Position numbers and translations under genes: made by a program. This document shows positions 9,102 to 16,519 of a stretch of 64,000 nt of DNA, piece after piece. The stretch is from Mycobacterium sp. Z3061. Its GTDB lineage: Bacteria > Actinomycetota > Actinomycetes > Mycobacteriales > Mycobacteriaceae. The stretch's first letter is position 1; each line of letters begins with the position of its first letter. The stretch lies in the NCBI RefSeq assembly GCF_031583025.1, contig NZ_CP134062.1, positions 558,001-622,000 on the forward strand, read 5' to 3'. A model generated the notes under the pieces. It did not search any database, had not been told where the DNA came from, and worked only from the letters and a program-made list of their open reading frames with translations.

Positions 9102-10312
9102 CGCAGGACTTCTCCTACGATCCCTTCGACGCGGCCGTGATGGCGAATCCGCTTCCCTACTATCGCATCCTGCGCGATCAGTACCCGGTTTACTATCTGC
9201 CGCAGTGGGATACGTTCGCTATCTCGAGGTTCGACGACATCTGGCAGGTACTGGAGGTCAACGACGGCACGTTCGTCGCCTCGGAGGGGACCCTGCCCGC
9301 GGCTTCGGTTCTGGCGCGGCACAATAACGGCCCGGTCGCCGACCCGCCGCTGCACCCGTTGCCTTTCCACGCGGTGTTCGACACCGATCTCTACGGCGAG
9401 ATCCGCCGCGCCCACTCCCAGCCGCTGCGGCCCAGGTCGGTCACCGCTTTGCAGGCGCGAATCCGCGAGCTGGCCAACGAACGGCTCGACCTGCTCCTGC
9501 CGCGGGGCTCCTTCGACCTCACCCAGGACTACGGCGGCATCGTGGCGGCGTCGATGGTCTGTGAATTGCTGGGATTGTCAACGGAGCTCGCTCCTCAGGT
9601 ATTGGCGGCGGTCAATGCCGGCAGCCTGGCCGAACCCGGAGAGGGCGTCGACACCGCCGAGGCGAGGCCGAACTATCTGCAGTTCCTGGTGCCGGTGGTG
9701 GCGCGGCGCCGCGACGGCGAAGCCGGCAAGCTGCCGGTGGTCGACGGACTGCTCGGCTATCGCCTGCCCGACGGCAGCGCGCTCAGCGACGTCGAAGTCG
9801 CCACCCAGATGCTGTGCATCTTCATCGGCGGCACCGAGACAGTGCCGAAGATCGTGGCGCATGGGCTGTGGGAGCTCAGCCGGCGTCCCGGGCAACTTGC
9901 GGCCGTACGGGCCGACCCGGCCACCAACGTCCCGGTCGCCCGCGAAGAGATGATCCGCTACTGTGCCCCGGCGCAATGGTTCGCCCGAACGGCGCGTAAA
10001 CCCTTCACCCTGCACGGCCAGACGATCAGCCCCGGGCAACGGGTGATCACGTTGCTGGCCTCGGCGAACCGTGACGAACGAGAGTATCCCGAACCCGACG
10101 AATTCATCTGGGACCGCCCGATCCAACGGTCGCTGGCATTCGGCCGCGGCCAGCATTTCTGCCTCGGCTATCATCTGGCACGGCTGGAAGTTGCTGTGCT
10201 GCTGGAAGAATGGTTGCGCCGGGTGCCCGAATTCGCGATCGACGGCGAAAAGGCCACCCGGCTGCCGTCCAGTTTCCAGTGGGGCTGGAACAAGATTCCG
10301 GTGGAGGTCTGA
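9098..10312 (+). CDS. cytochrome P450
   Basis: This 404-residue bacterial class P450 has the three main signatures. An I-helix FIGGTET stands at about residue 246, an EEMIR ExxR motif at about 286, and the haem loop FGRGQHFCLG has its cysteine thiolate near residue 354. No membrane anchor is present, so it should be a soluble monooxygenase fed by ferredoxin and ferredoxin reductase encoded elsewhere. The GTG start overlaps the upstream stop in GTGA form. Two bases separate its stop from the alcohol dehydrogenase GTG. A hydroxylation followed by alcohol oxidation is the obvious reading of this gene pair. The CYP family and substrate cannot be assigned by eye. Confidence 0.92.
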   Translation: MTQDFSYDPFDAAVMANPLPYYRILRDQYPVYYLPQWDTFAISRFDDIWQVLEVNDGTFVASEGTLPAASVLARHNNGPVADPPLHPLPFHAVFDTDLYGEIRRAHSQPLRPRSVTALQARIRELANERLDLLLPRGSFDLTQDYGGIVAASMVCELLGLSTELAPQVLAAVNAGSLAEPGEGVDTAEARPNYLQFLVPVVARRRDGEAGKLPVVDGLLGYRLPDGSALSDVEVATQMLCIFIGGTETVPKIVAHGLWELSRRPGQLAAVRADPATNVPVAREEMIRYCAPAQWFARTARKPFTLHGQTISPGQRVITLLASANRDEREYPEPDEFIWDRPIQRSLAFGRGQHFCLGYHLARLEVAVLLEEWLRRVPEFAIDGEKATRLPSSFQWGWNKIPVEV

Positions 10313-10313
10313 G

Positions 10314-11282
10314 GTGTGGTCGTATCGGGTCGTCGCGCCCTACTCGTTCGAGCGCACCTCGATTCCGGCCAAGACATCTGAGTGCCTCACGAACGGCCAA
10401 GTGCTGCTGCGGTTTCAGGCCGCCGGGGTGTGCGGCAGCGATCTGCCCGGTTTCCGCGGCGCGCAGGGACGGCTGCCGGGTGACGACGGCCGCAGCGCCG
10501 CGGAGAAGGACGGCTTCCCGATCCACGAAGTGGCCGGCGAGGTCCTTGCCAGCAGGCACCCGGACCACCGGCCCGGCGACCAGGTGGTGGGCTGGGCCTC
10601 CGGGTTCGACGGCCTGATGGAGCGGGTGGTCAGCGACGGTGACGGTCTGGCGCCCTACGATCCGTCGCTCAGCGCGGCACAGGCGGTAGGCCTGCAGCCG
10701 TTGGCCTGCGTGCTGTATGCGTGCGAGCAGTTGCCCGATCTGGCCGGCCGGCACGTGGCGATCATCGGCCAGGGATCGATCGGCCTGCTGTTCTCCTACG
10801 TCGCCAATGCCGCCGGAGCACGACGAGTCACCGGAATCGACCCGGTCGACCGCGAAAAGCTCTCGTGCGCATTCGGTGTCGATGATGCCGTGCGTGCCAC
10901 CAGCGACCGGTGGGTGAGCCGGCTTGCTCCGGAGGACCGGCCCGAGGTGGTCATCGAGGCGGTCGGTCATCAGGTGGCCACCCTGGGGCATGCGATCGGG
11001 GCAGCCGCCCCGGGCGGCACCGTGTTCTACTTCGGCGTGGCCGACGACGACTCGTATCCCATCGACATGCGCGCCATGCTGCGCAAGAACCTGACGCTGA
11101 AATCCGGTGTCACACTCGACCGGCGGCGGATGCTGGACCTGGCCGGCAAGTTCGCTGCCGAACACCCCGACCTGCTCGGCACCTATCTGACACACACCTT
11201 CGCGGTCGACGACGTCCAGGCGGCGTTCGAGTTGGCCTCCCGTCCGGACCCGGACCGCGTGAAGATCGCGATCGCCGGATGA
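10314..11282 (+). CDS. medium-chain (zinc-type) alcohol dehydrogenase
   Basis: The 322-residue MDR-family protein has a GroES-like N-terminal domain with the catalytic-zinc residues AGVCGSD and IHEVAGEV. A Rossmann domain follows with IIGQGSIGLL near residue 150. The four-cysteine structural-zinc lobe seen in classical alcohol dehydrogenases is missing, as in many sorbitol- or threonine-dehydrogenase relatives. It should oxidise a secondary or primary alcohol with NAD(P). The chosen GTG start lies two bases after the P450 stop; longer open frames upstream run inside the P450 gene. The stop overlaps the aldolase ATG in ATGA form. It may oxidise the alcohol made by the P450. Confidence 0.88.
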   Translation: MWSYRVVAPYSFERTSIPAKTSECLTNGQVLLRFQAAGVCGSDLPGFRGAQGRLPGDDGRSAAEKDGFPIHEVAGEVLASRHPDHRPGDQVVGWASGFDGLMERVVSDGDGLAPYDPSLSAAQAVGLQPLACVLYACEQLPDLAGRHVAIIGQGSIGLLFSYVANAAGARRVTGIDPVDREKLSCAFGVDDAVRATSDRWVSRLAPEDRPEVVIEAVGHQVATLGHAIGAAAPGGTVFYFGVADDDSYPIDMRAMLRKNLTLKSGVTLDRRRMLDLAGKFAAEHPDLLGTYLTHTFAVDDVQAAFELASRPDPDRVKIAIAG

Positions 11283-12019
11283 GCGTCTTCAGAAGCGACC
11301 TGAAAAGACCCCGCTGGGGGGGCTGGGTCACCGGTCCGACACTGATCGGCCCCGATGAATTCGCCCGGGCCGGCTACGACTACGTCGGATTCGACGCCCA
11401 GCACGGCTATCTGGACGACGCCGGAATCGCCGCGATGCTGCGCCACCTCGAACACGTCCCGATCGCCACCGCCGTTAGGTTGCCCAACGCCGACCCGGCG
11501 CCCATCGGACGGGTGCTCGACGCCGGTGCCGACGCCGTCATCATCGCCATGATCGAATCGGCTGACCAGGCCGCCGCGGCGGTGGCCGCGACCCGCTATC
11601 CTCCCGCGGGCATTCGCAGCTTCGGGCCGTTGCGGGCGAGCCTAGGCCACGATCCCACCGCGCTGGCGGAGCGGGCCGGGGTCTTCGCCATGATCGAGAC
11701 GGCCGCGGCGGTTTCCGGTATCGAAGACATCTGCGCGGTGAGCGGGTTGACCGGCATCTACGTCGGTCCGGCCGATCTGGCGATCTCGATGGGCGCCGAC
11801 GTGGTCGGTGCGACACGCAACGACCTCGTTCTGCAGGCGATCGGCCGGATCCACCGCGTCGCCAGTGCCGCCGGACTAATCACCGGAATCCACGCCAGCG
11901 ACGGATCGACGGGAAAGAGGATGGCCCAGTTGGGCTTTCAGATGATCACGCTGGCATCCGAATCGCATGCGCTGCGCCGGGGCGCCGCCGAACACCTGCG
12001 CGAGGCGACCGACCGGTGA
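11279..12019 (+). CDS. HpcH/HpaI family aldolase
   Basis: The 246-residue TIM-barrel protein has the class II pyruvate-aldolase signatures. These are FDAQHG near residue 40 (general-base histidine), the metal-ligand motif MIET near residue 138, and YVGPADLAISMG near residue 160 (second metal ligand). Such enzymes cleave 4-hydroxy-2-oxo acids to pyruvate and an aldehyde using a divalent metal; citrate-lyase-like relatives act on CoA thioesters. It overlaps both neighbours by four bases (ATGA and GTGA), so translation is coupled. Its presence suggests that the pathway ends in retro-aldol release of pyruvate or a similar unit. That last point is inference. Confidence 0.88.
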   Translation: MSVFRSDLKRPRWGGWVTGPTLIGPDEFARAGYDYVGFDAQHGYLDDAGIAAMLRHLEHVPIATAVRLPNADPAPIGRVLDAGADAVIIAMIESADQAAAAVAATRYPPAGIRSFGPLRASLGHDPTALAERAGVFAMIETAAAVSGIEDICAVSGLTGIYVGPADLAISMGADVVGATRNDLVLQAIGRIHRVASAAGLITGIHASDGSTGKRMAQLGFQMITLASESHALRRGAAEHLREATDR

Positions 12020-12732
12020 GCGACACGAAGATCGCGTTGGTGACCGGCGCGGCCGGCGGGCAGGGCGGCGCGATAGTGCAGAAATTGCTCGCCAGAGGAT
12101 TTCAGGTCGCGGCCTGTGACGTGCGAACTGACGGAATCGGCTCTGCGACAGAGGGATTGCTCAGTCTCGCGTTAGACGTCACCGACCCGCGGCAGTGGGA
12201 AGGCGCCGTCTGTGTAACCGTCGAGCGATTCGGGGGACTGTCCACCCTGGTCAACAACGCCGGGGTGCTGCACCGGGCGTCGCTTGCCGATGAGACGATC
12301 GAAGACTTCGAGAACTCGTGGCGGGTCAATTGTCTGGGCGCGTTCCTGGGTATGCGTGCCGCGCTGCAACACCTGCAAGCGGCCGACAACGCCGCTATCG
12401 TCAACATCTGCAGTACCGGAGCAATCCGCCCTTTTCCGCAGCATTGCGCCTACGGCTCCGCCAAATGGGCACTTCGCGGACTGACCCAGACCGCGGCGGC
12501 CGAACTCGCCCCGGCCGGGATCCGCGTCAATGCGGTGTTCCCGGGGCCGGTCGCCACCCCGATGCTTGACGACGCCATTCAGCAGCGACTGGCGGCGGTG
12601 GCGATGTTCGGCCGGTTGGGCCGGCCTGCCGAAATCGCCGATGCAGTAACGTTTCTGGTCTCCGAGGAGGCGTCGTTCATCACCGGTTCGGAGCTCGTCG
12701 TCGACGGTGGGCAATGCCTGCAGATCCGGTGA
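12016..12732 (+). CDS. short-chain dehydrogenase/reductase
   Basis: The 238-residue classical SDR carries TGAAGGQG (cofactor loop) near residue 10, NNAG near residue 80, a catalytic serine in ICSTGA, YGSAK (Tyr-x3-Lys), and a PG turn before the C-terminal SELVVDGG motif. It should interconvert an alcohol and a ketone with NAD(P)H. The GTG start overlaps the aldolase stop, and its stop overlaps the downstream esterase GTG. It is one of three alcohol or carbonyl oxidoreductases in the region, counting the adjacent MDR enzyme and AdhE1. Cofactor preference for NAD is suggested, but not proved, by the acidic residue after the second strand (VAACD). Confidence 0.92.
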   Translation: MSDTKIALVTGAAGGQGGAIVQKLLARGFQVAACDVRTDGIGSATEGLLSLALDVTDPRQWEGAVCVTVERFGGLSTLVNNAGVLHRASLADETIEDFENSWRVNCLGAFLGMRAALQHLQAADNAAIVNICSTGAIRPFPQHCAYGSAKWALRGLTQTAAAELAPAGIRVNAVFPGPVATPMLDDAIQQRLAAVAMFGRLGRPAEIADAVTFLVSEEASFITGSELVVDGGQCLQIR

Positions 12733-13634
12733 GCGTCCGACTGCGACTGGACCCGGCGCTGCGTGAGGTTGCCGTCAACCGGACGGTGTTCACCGCCGAA
12801 GCCATTCCGCTGATCCGGGAGGCGATGAACCAGCGTCGCTCCGAGGCGCGTATGGACACGGCCGGGGTGTCAATCGACCAGGCGGCCGTGGCGGGCGTGC
12901 CGGTGCGTATCTATCGCGGCGGCGCGGGGCGGGCACCGGCGGTCCTCTACTGCCACGCAGGCGGTTTCGCACTCGGCAATCTGGACACCGACCACCGGCA
13001 GTGTCTGGAACTGGCCCGCCGCGCCGGATGTACGGTGGTGTCCGTCGACTACCGCCTGGCACCGGAACACCCGTACCCGGCGGCGCTGAACGACGCGCAA
13101 GAGGTGCTGAAGTGGTTGCACAGCAGAGCATCTGAGCTGAGCATCGATCCCGGTCGGGTCGCAGTGGCGGGCAGCAGCGCCGGCGGTGCCCTGGCCGCCG
13201 GCCTGGCACACGGCGCCGCCGACGGCGAACTGCCACCACTGGTGTTCCAGCTGCTGCACCAGCCGGTGCTTGACGACCGACCGACTTTGTCCAGGAACGA
13301 GTTTCGTGCCACCCCCGCGTTCGACGGCGAGGCAGCGGACCTGATGTGGCGGCACTACCTGGCCGGGCAGCAACCAACGCCGGAGGCCGCGCCCGCCCGG
13401 CGGGAAGTGTTGGCGGGACTGCCCCCCGCGCTGATCACGTGCGCAGAGGTCGATCCTTTCCGCGACGAGGCGGTGGAGTACGCGCAGCGCTTGCAAAGCG
13501 CCGGGGTGCCGACCGAGCTGCACGTGTTCTCTGGCGCCTGCCACGGATTCGACTCGCTGCTGCCCGATTGGGCGGAGTCGCAACGGCTGTTCGCGCTGCA
13601 AGGCGCCGCGCTGGCGGCGGCGTTCAGAATCTGA
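12729..13634 (+). CDS. HSL-type alpha/beta hydrolase (esterase)
   Basis: The 301-residue protein is of the hormone-sensitive-lipase family. An HAGG oxyanion motif (variant of HGGG) lies near residue 77, the nucleophile motif GSSAGG near residue 150, the acid at EVDPFRDE and the histidine in ACHGFD. It should hydrolyse an ester or lactone of a small substrate in the cytosol. A GTG at 12729 overlaps the SDR stop (GTGA), matching the coupling seen through the cluster; an ATG at 12714 would add five residues and cannot be excluded. The 3' end overlaps the convergent adhE1 gene by 11 bases. It is the last gene of the eight-gene cluster. Confidence 0.9.
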   Translation: MSVRLRLDPALREVAVNRTVFTAEAIPLIREAMNQRRSEARMDTAGVSIDQAAVAGVPVRIYRGGAGRAPAVLYCHAGGFALGNLDTDHRQCLELARRAGCTVVSVDYRLAPEHPYPAALNDAQEVLKWLHSRASELSIDPGRVAVAGSSAGGALAAGLAHGAADGELPPLVFQLLHQPVLDDRPTLSRNEFRATPAFDGEAADLMWRHYLAGQQPTPEAAPARREVLAGLPPALITCAEVDPFRDEAVEYAQRLQSAGVPTELHVFSGACHGFDSLLPDWAESQRLFALQGAALAAAFRI

Positions 13635-14724
13635 TCAATTGGCGCACCGCGGTGCCGTCGGCCAAGTGGTCCATCGCCTCGTTGATGTCGTCCAACCGGA
13701 TCGTCGACGAGACCAGGGATTCCACCGGCAGCCGGCCGGACTGCCACAGCGCGACGAAGCGGGGGATGTCGCGGCTGGGCACCGCCGACCCGAGATAGCT
13801 TCCGATCAGCGAGCGCCCCTCGGCGACAAAACCCAACGGCGACAGGCTGATCCGAGCGTCCGGCCGCGGCAGTCCGACGGTGACGGTGCGCCCGCCCGGG
13901 GCGGTCAGCCCGATCGAGGTCTCCAAGGCGAGGGGATGGCCGACGGCCTCTATCACCACGTCCGCCTTGACTCCCGCGGCCTGCTCCGGCGTGTAAGTCT
14001 CGTGTGCGCCCAGAGCCGCTGCGGCACACAGCTTTTCCGGGAGTTGATCGACGCCGATGACGCGGACACCGTGATAGGTCAACGCCGTGATTACCGCCGC
14101 CATGCCGACACCGCCGAGCCCGACGACCGCGACGGACTGGCCGGGCCGGGGGTCGCCGACGTTGAGCACGGCACCGCCGCCGGTCAGCACCGCGCACCCG
14201 AGCAGGGCGGCCACCTCCGGCGGTACATCGTCGGGCACGGCGACGGCACTGGCCCGATTGACCACCGCGTGCGTCGCGAACCCCGAGACGCCGAGGTGGT
14301 GATAAACCGTTCCGCCGTCCCGGCTCAGGCGGATGCCCCCACCGAGCAGCGTCCCCGCGTTGTTGGCCGCGCTGCCGGGCCCGCACGGCGTCAGGCCCTC
14401 CGTCGCGCACGCGGGACAGTGGCCGCAGCGGGGCAGAAACACCAGCACCACCCGCTGTCCGATGGCCAGGTCGTCGACGCCGTCACCGAGCGCTTCGACG
14501 ACGCCCGCCGCCTCGTGACCCAGCAGCATCGGCACCGGACGTACCCGGTTGCCGTCGACCACCGACAGATCCGAGTGACACACCCCGGCCGCTTCGACGC
14601 GCACCAGCACCTCGCCGGGACCCGGGTCCGCCAGTTCGAGAGCGGCGATGCTGATCGGCCGCGATCGCGCGTACGGGCGTGGCGCACCGATCCGCTCCAG
14701 CACCGCGCCGCGGATGTGAATCAT
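13624..14724 (-). CDS. adhE1: zinc-containing alcohol dehydrogenase AdhE1
   Basis: The 366-residue class III-like MDR enzyme has AAGVCHSDL and LLGHEAAG catalytic-zinc motifs. The structural-zinc lobe CGHCPACATEGLTPC with four cysteines is present, and a Rossmann motif VVGLGGVGMA lies near residue 190. It should oxidise an alcohol to an aldehyde with NAD. The position beside the thioesterase, SRPBCC protein and mce1R matches Rv0162c of M. tuberculosis. The start MIHIRGAVLE at 14724 was chosen over a longer frame because it aligns with MDR N termini and leaves a 14-base gap to the divergent thioesterase gene. It is convergent with the enzyme cluster, so it is probably regulated apart from it. 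Confidence 0.88.
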   Translation of the reverse strand: MIHIRGAVLERIGAPRPYARSRPISIAALELADPGPGEVLVRVEAAGVCHSDLSVVDGNRVRPVPMLLGHEAAGVVEALGDGVDDLAIGQRVVLVFLPRCGHCPACATEGLTPCGPGSAANNAGTLLGGGIRLSRDGGTVYHHLGVSGFATHAVVNRASAVAVPDDVPPEVAALLGCAVLTGGGAVLNVGDPRPGQSVAVVGLGGVGMAAVITALTYHGVRVIGVDQLPEKLCAAAALGAHETYTPEQAAGVKADVVIEAVGHPLALETSIGLTAPGGRTVTVGLPRPDARISLSPLGFVAEGRSLIGSYLGSAVPSRDIPRFVALWQSGRLPVESLVSSTIRLDDINEAMDHLADGTAVRQLIRF

Positions 14725-14738
14725 GTTGGAATACAACC

Positions 14739-15197
14739 ATGAGCTCCATGCCACCAGCCCCGGACGGCCTCACCAGCGCTGATTTCCCGGTGCTGTGGCC
14801 GGTGCTCACTCGCTGGGCCGACAACGACATGTTCGGCCACCTCAACAACGCGGTCTACTACCAACTGTTCGACACCGCGATCAACGCCTGGATCGCCACC
14901 GGGGCCGGTGTCGATCCGCTCACCATTCCCGAACTGGGCATCGTCGCGGAGTCGGGCTGCCGCTATTTCGCCGAGCTGGCTTTCCCGGAGCGCCTCGCGG
15001 TGGGCCTGGCCGTGACGCGGCTCGGCCGCAGCAGCGTCACCTATCGACTGGGCGTCTTCAAGGAGATCGACCAGGAGCCGCGGCCTGTTGCCGCACTGGG
15101 CCACTGGGTGCATGTCTACGTCGATCGCGACACCCGCCGACCGGTCCCGATTCCCGACGCGATCCGGTCGTTGTTGTCGACCGCCTTCGTGAATTGA
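14739..15197 (+). CDS. hot-dog fold thioesterase (Rv0163-like)
   Basis: This 152-residue protein has the 4-hydroxybenzoyl-CoA thioesterase-like pattern. RWADNDMFGHLNNAVYYQLFDTA near residue 25 has the catalytic aspartate and the HLNN turn. The pattern continues with a conserved strand RYFAELAFPERLAVGL. It should hydrolyse an acyl-CoA thioester. The ATG at 14739 is 14 bases from the divergent adhE1 start, so both genes share a very compact promoter. It matches the M. tuberculosis gene between adhE1 and TB18.5. The substrate is unknown. Confidence 0.85.
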   Translation: MSSMPPAPDGLTSADFPVLWPVLTRWADNDMFGHLNNAVYYQLFDTAINAWIATGAGVDPLTIPELGIVAESGCRYFAELAFPERLAVGLAVTRLGRSSVTYRLGVFKEIDQEPRPVAALGHWVHVYVDRDTRRPVPIPDAIRSLLSTAFVN

Positions 15198-15214
15198 GCC
15201 CGGCCGGGCGCACG

Positions 15215-15220
15215 TATGCT
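15215..15220 (+). promoter_or_regulatory. leaderless -10 element of the SRPBCC gene
   Basis: TATGCT matches TANNNT and is followed by six bases and then the ATG at 15227. No ribosome site precedes the ATG, which fits a leaderless mRNA. Confidence 0.55.
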
Positions 15221-15226
15221 TCGCCA

Positions 15227-15661
15227 ATGGCAGTTATGAGCAAGACAGTCGAGGTCGATGCCGAGGCCGGCTCCATCATGGGCATCGTCTCCGACATCGA
15301 GCGGTACCCGGAATGGAATGAAGGCGTCAAAGGCGCCTGGATCCTCGCCCGCTACGACGACGGCCGCCCCAGCCAGGTTCGCCTGGACACCAATGTCAAC
15401 GGTTTCGAAGGCGTCTATATCCACGCCGTGTATTACCCGGGTGAGAACCAGATTCAGACGGTGATGCAGCAGGGAGACCTGTTCGCCAAGCAGGAGCAGC
15501 TTTTCAGCGTGGTGGCCACCGGAGCGAACAGCCTGCTCACCGTCGACATCGACGTCGAGCCCAGCATGCCGGTGCCCGCGCCCATGGTGAAGATGTTGCT
15601 GGGCAACGTCCTCGACCAACTGGCCGCCAACGTCAAGCAGCGCGCCGAGCAACTCGGCTAG
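15227..15661 (+). CDS. SRPBCC (START-like) family protein, TB18.5-like
   Basis: The 144-residue protein is of the polyketide cyclase/START-like superfamily. VDAEAGSIMGIVSDIERYPEWNEGVK at the N terminus is the standard first strand-helix unit with a PEWN motif. A C-terminal amphipathic helix closes the hydrophobic pocket. Such proteins bind lipids or other hydrophobic ligands. The order adhE1, thioesterase, this gene and mce1R corresponds to Rv0162c to Rv0165c, where the equivalent is known as TB18.5. The last four bases overlap the 3' end of mce1R, which is convergent. A specific ligand is unknown. Confidence 0.87.
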   Translation: MAVMSKTVEVDAEAGSIMGIVSDIERYPEWNEGVKGAWILARYDDGRPSQVRLDTNVNGFEGVYIHAVYYPGENQIQTVMQQGDLFAKQEQLFSVVATGANSLLTVDIDVEPSMPVPAPMVKMLLGNVLDQLAANVKQRAEQLG

Positions 15662-16389
15662 GAGTTGAAGATTCCCGTCCGGTCCAATGTCTCGGTAAGC
15701 CGTTGGGCCGCGTCGGTGAACTGCCAGACCGTGTGCTCGACCACGGCCGCCGCGTCGCGGTCCCGCAACGCGGCGATCAGCCGGCGGTGGCTGTCGACGG
15801 TGGATTCGCCCCACAGCGGGTCGGCGGCGTACAGCTGGGCGGGCATGTAGCGGGCGGCGTTGAGCAGGAACCAGGCCAGTTTGATCCGCCCGCTCGCCTG
15901 GTTGAACACCCGGTGGAACGAGAACTCCAGCGAGGCGATCGCCTCGACGTCCCCGCCGCCGACCGCCGACGCCAACAGGTCGTTGATGCGCTCCAACTCG
16001 GCGATCTCGCGTTCGGTGATGCGTTCGGTCGCCGTGCCGGCCAACTCGCGGGCGATCGTGGACTGCAGCCAGAAGATGTCGTCGATGTCCTGGCGGGTCA
16101 GCGGGAGCACCACGTGACCACGGTGCGGCTCCAGCTGCACCATGCCCTCGCCGCGCAGCTTCAACAGGGCCTCGCGCACCGGCGTGATGCTCACCCCGAG
16201 CTGAGCGGCGGTTTCGTCCAGCCGGATGAACGTGCCCGGGCGCAGCGTCCCCGACATGATCGCGGTCCGCAGGTGCCCGGCGACTTCGTCGGACAGCTGC
16301 GCCCGGCGCAGCGGCCGGCGCCTGCGCGGCTCGGAACCTAAGGCCGATAACGGTGCATTCACGGGGCCTGCCAGGCCTTTCAGCGACAT
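15658..16389 (-). CDS. mce1R: GntR/FCD family repressor Mce1R
   Basis: The 243-residue protein has an N-terminal winged helix (about residues 30-95, with the recognition-helix motif LGVSITPVREALLKL). A C-terminal all-helical FCD ligand domain follows, with metal-binding type residues including FHRVF and DSHRRLI. It is divergent from fadD5 and the whole mce1 operon. In M. tuberculosis the gene in this place (Rv0165c) represses mce1 transcription and itself responds to fatty-acid ligands. The start ATG at 16389 gives the expected length. The 130-base region to fadD5 should hold its operator; an imperfect palindrome lies 21 bases upstream of the start. Confidence 0.92.
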   Translation of the reverse strand: MSLKGLAGPVNAPLSALGSEPRRRRPLRRAQLSDEVAGHLRTAIMSGTLRPGTFIRLDETAAQLGVSITPVREALLKLRGEGMVQLEPHRGHVVLPLTRQDIDDIFWLQSTIARELAGTATERITEREIAELERINDLLASAVGGGDVEAIASLEFSFHRVFNQASGRIKLAWFLLNAARYMPAQLYAADPLWGESTVDSHRRLIAALRDRDAAAVVEHTVWQFTDAAQRLTETLDRTGIFNS

Positions 16390-16409
16390 TGCGGTATTGG
16401 CTCAAGTCG

Positions 16410-16430
16410 TGGCTAAGGGCTTGTTAGCGA
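16410..16430. promoter_or_regulatory. candidate Mce1R operator
   Basis: TGGCTAA - seven bases - TTAGCGA forms a 21-base inverted repeat with one mismatch in the seven-base arms. It lies in the 130-base region between the divergent mce1R and fadD5 starts. Position and symmetry suit a dimeric GntR-type repressor; no published consensus was available to compare. Confidence 0.4.
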
Positions 16431-16519
16431 CCTCAGCGGCCGTTAGTGTGACCCAGACAACACATGTTTTATCAAATATCAGCCTGACGCAAGCGGTGCG
16501 CGAGTGAAGGGAAGGCATA

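Noticed and set aside
6600-13634. The enzyme cluster as a phage-defence or toxin system
   Set aside because: All recognisable members are metabolic enzymes; no nuclease, sensor or toxin domain is present.
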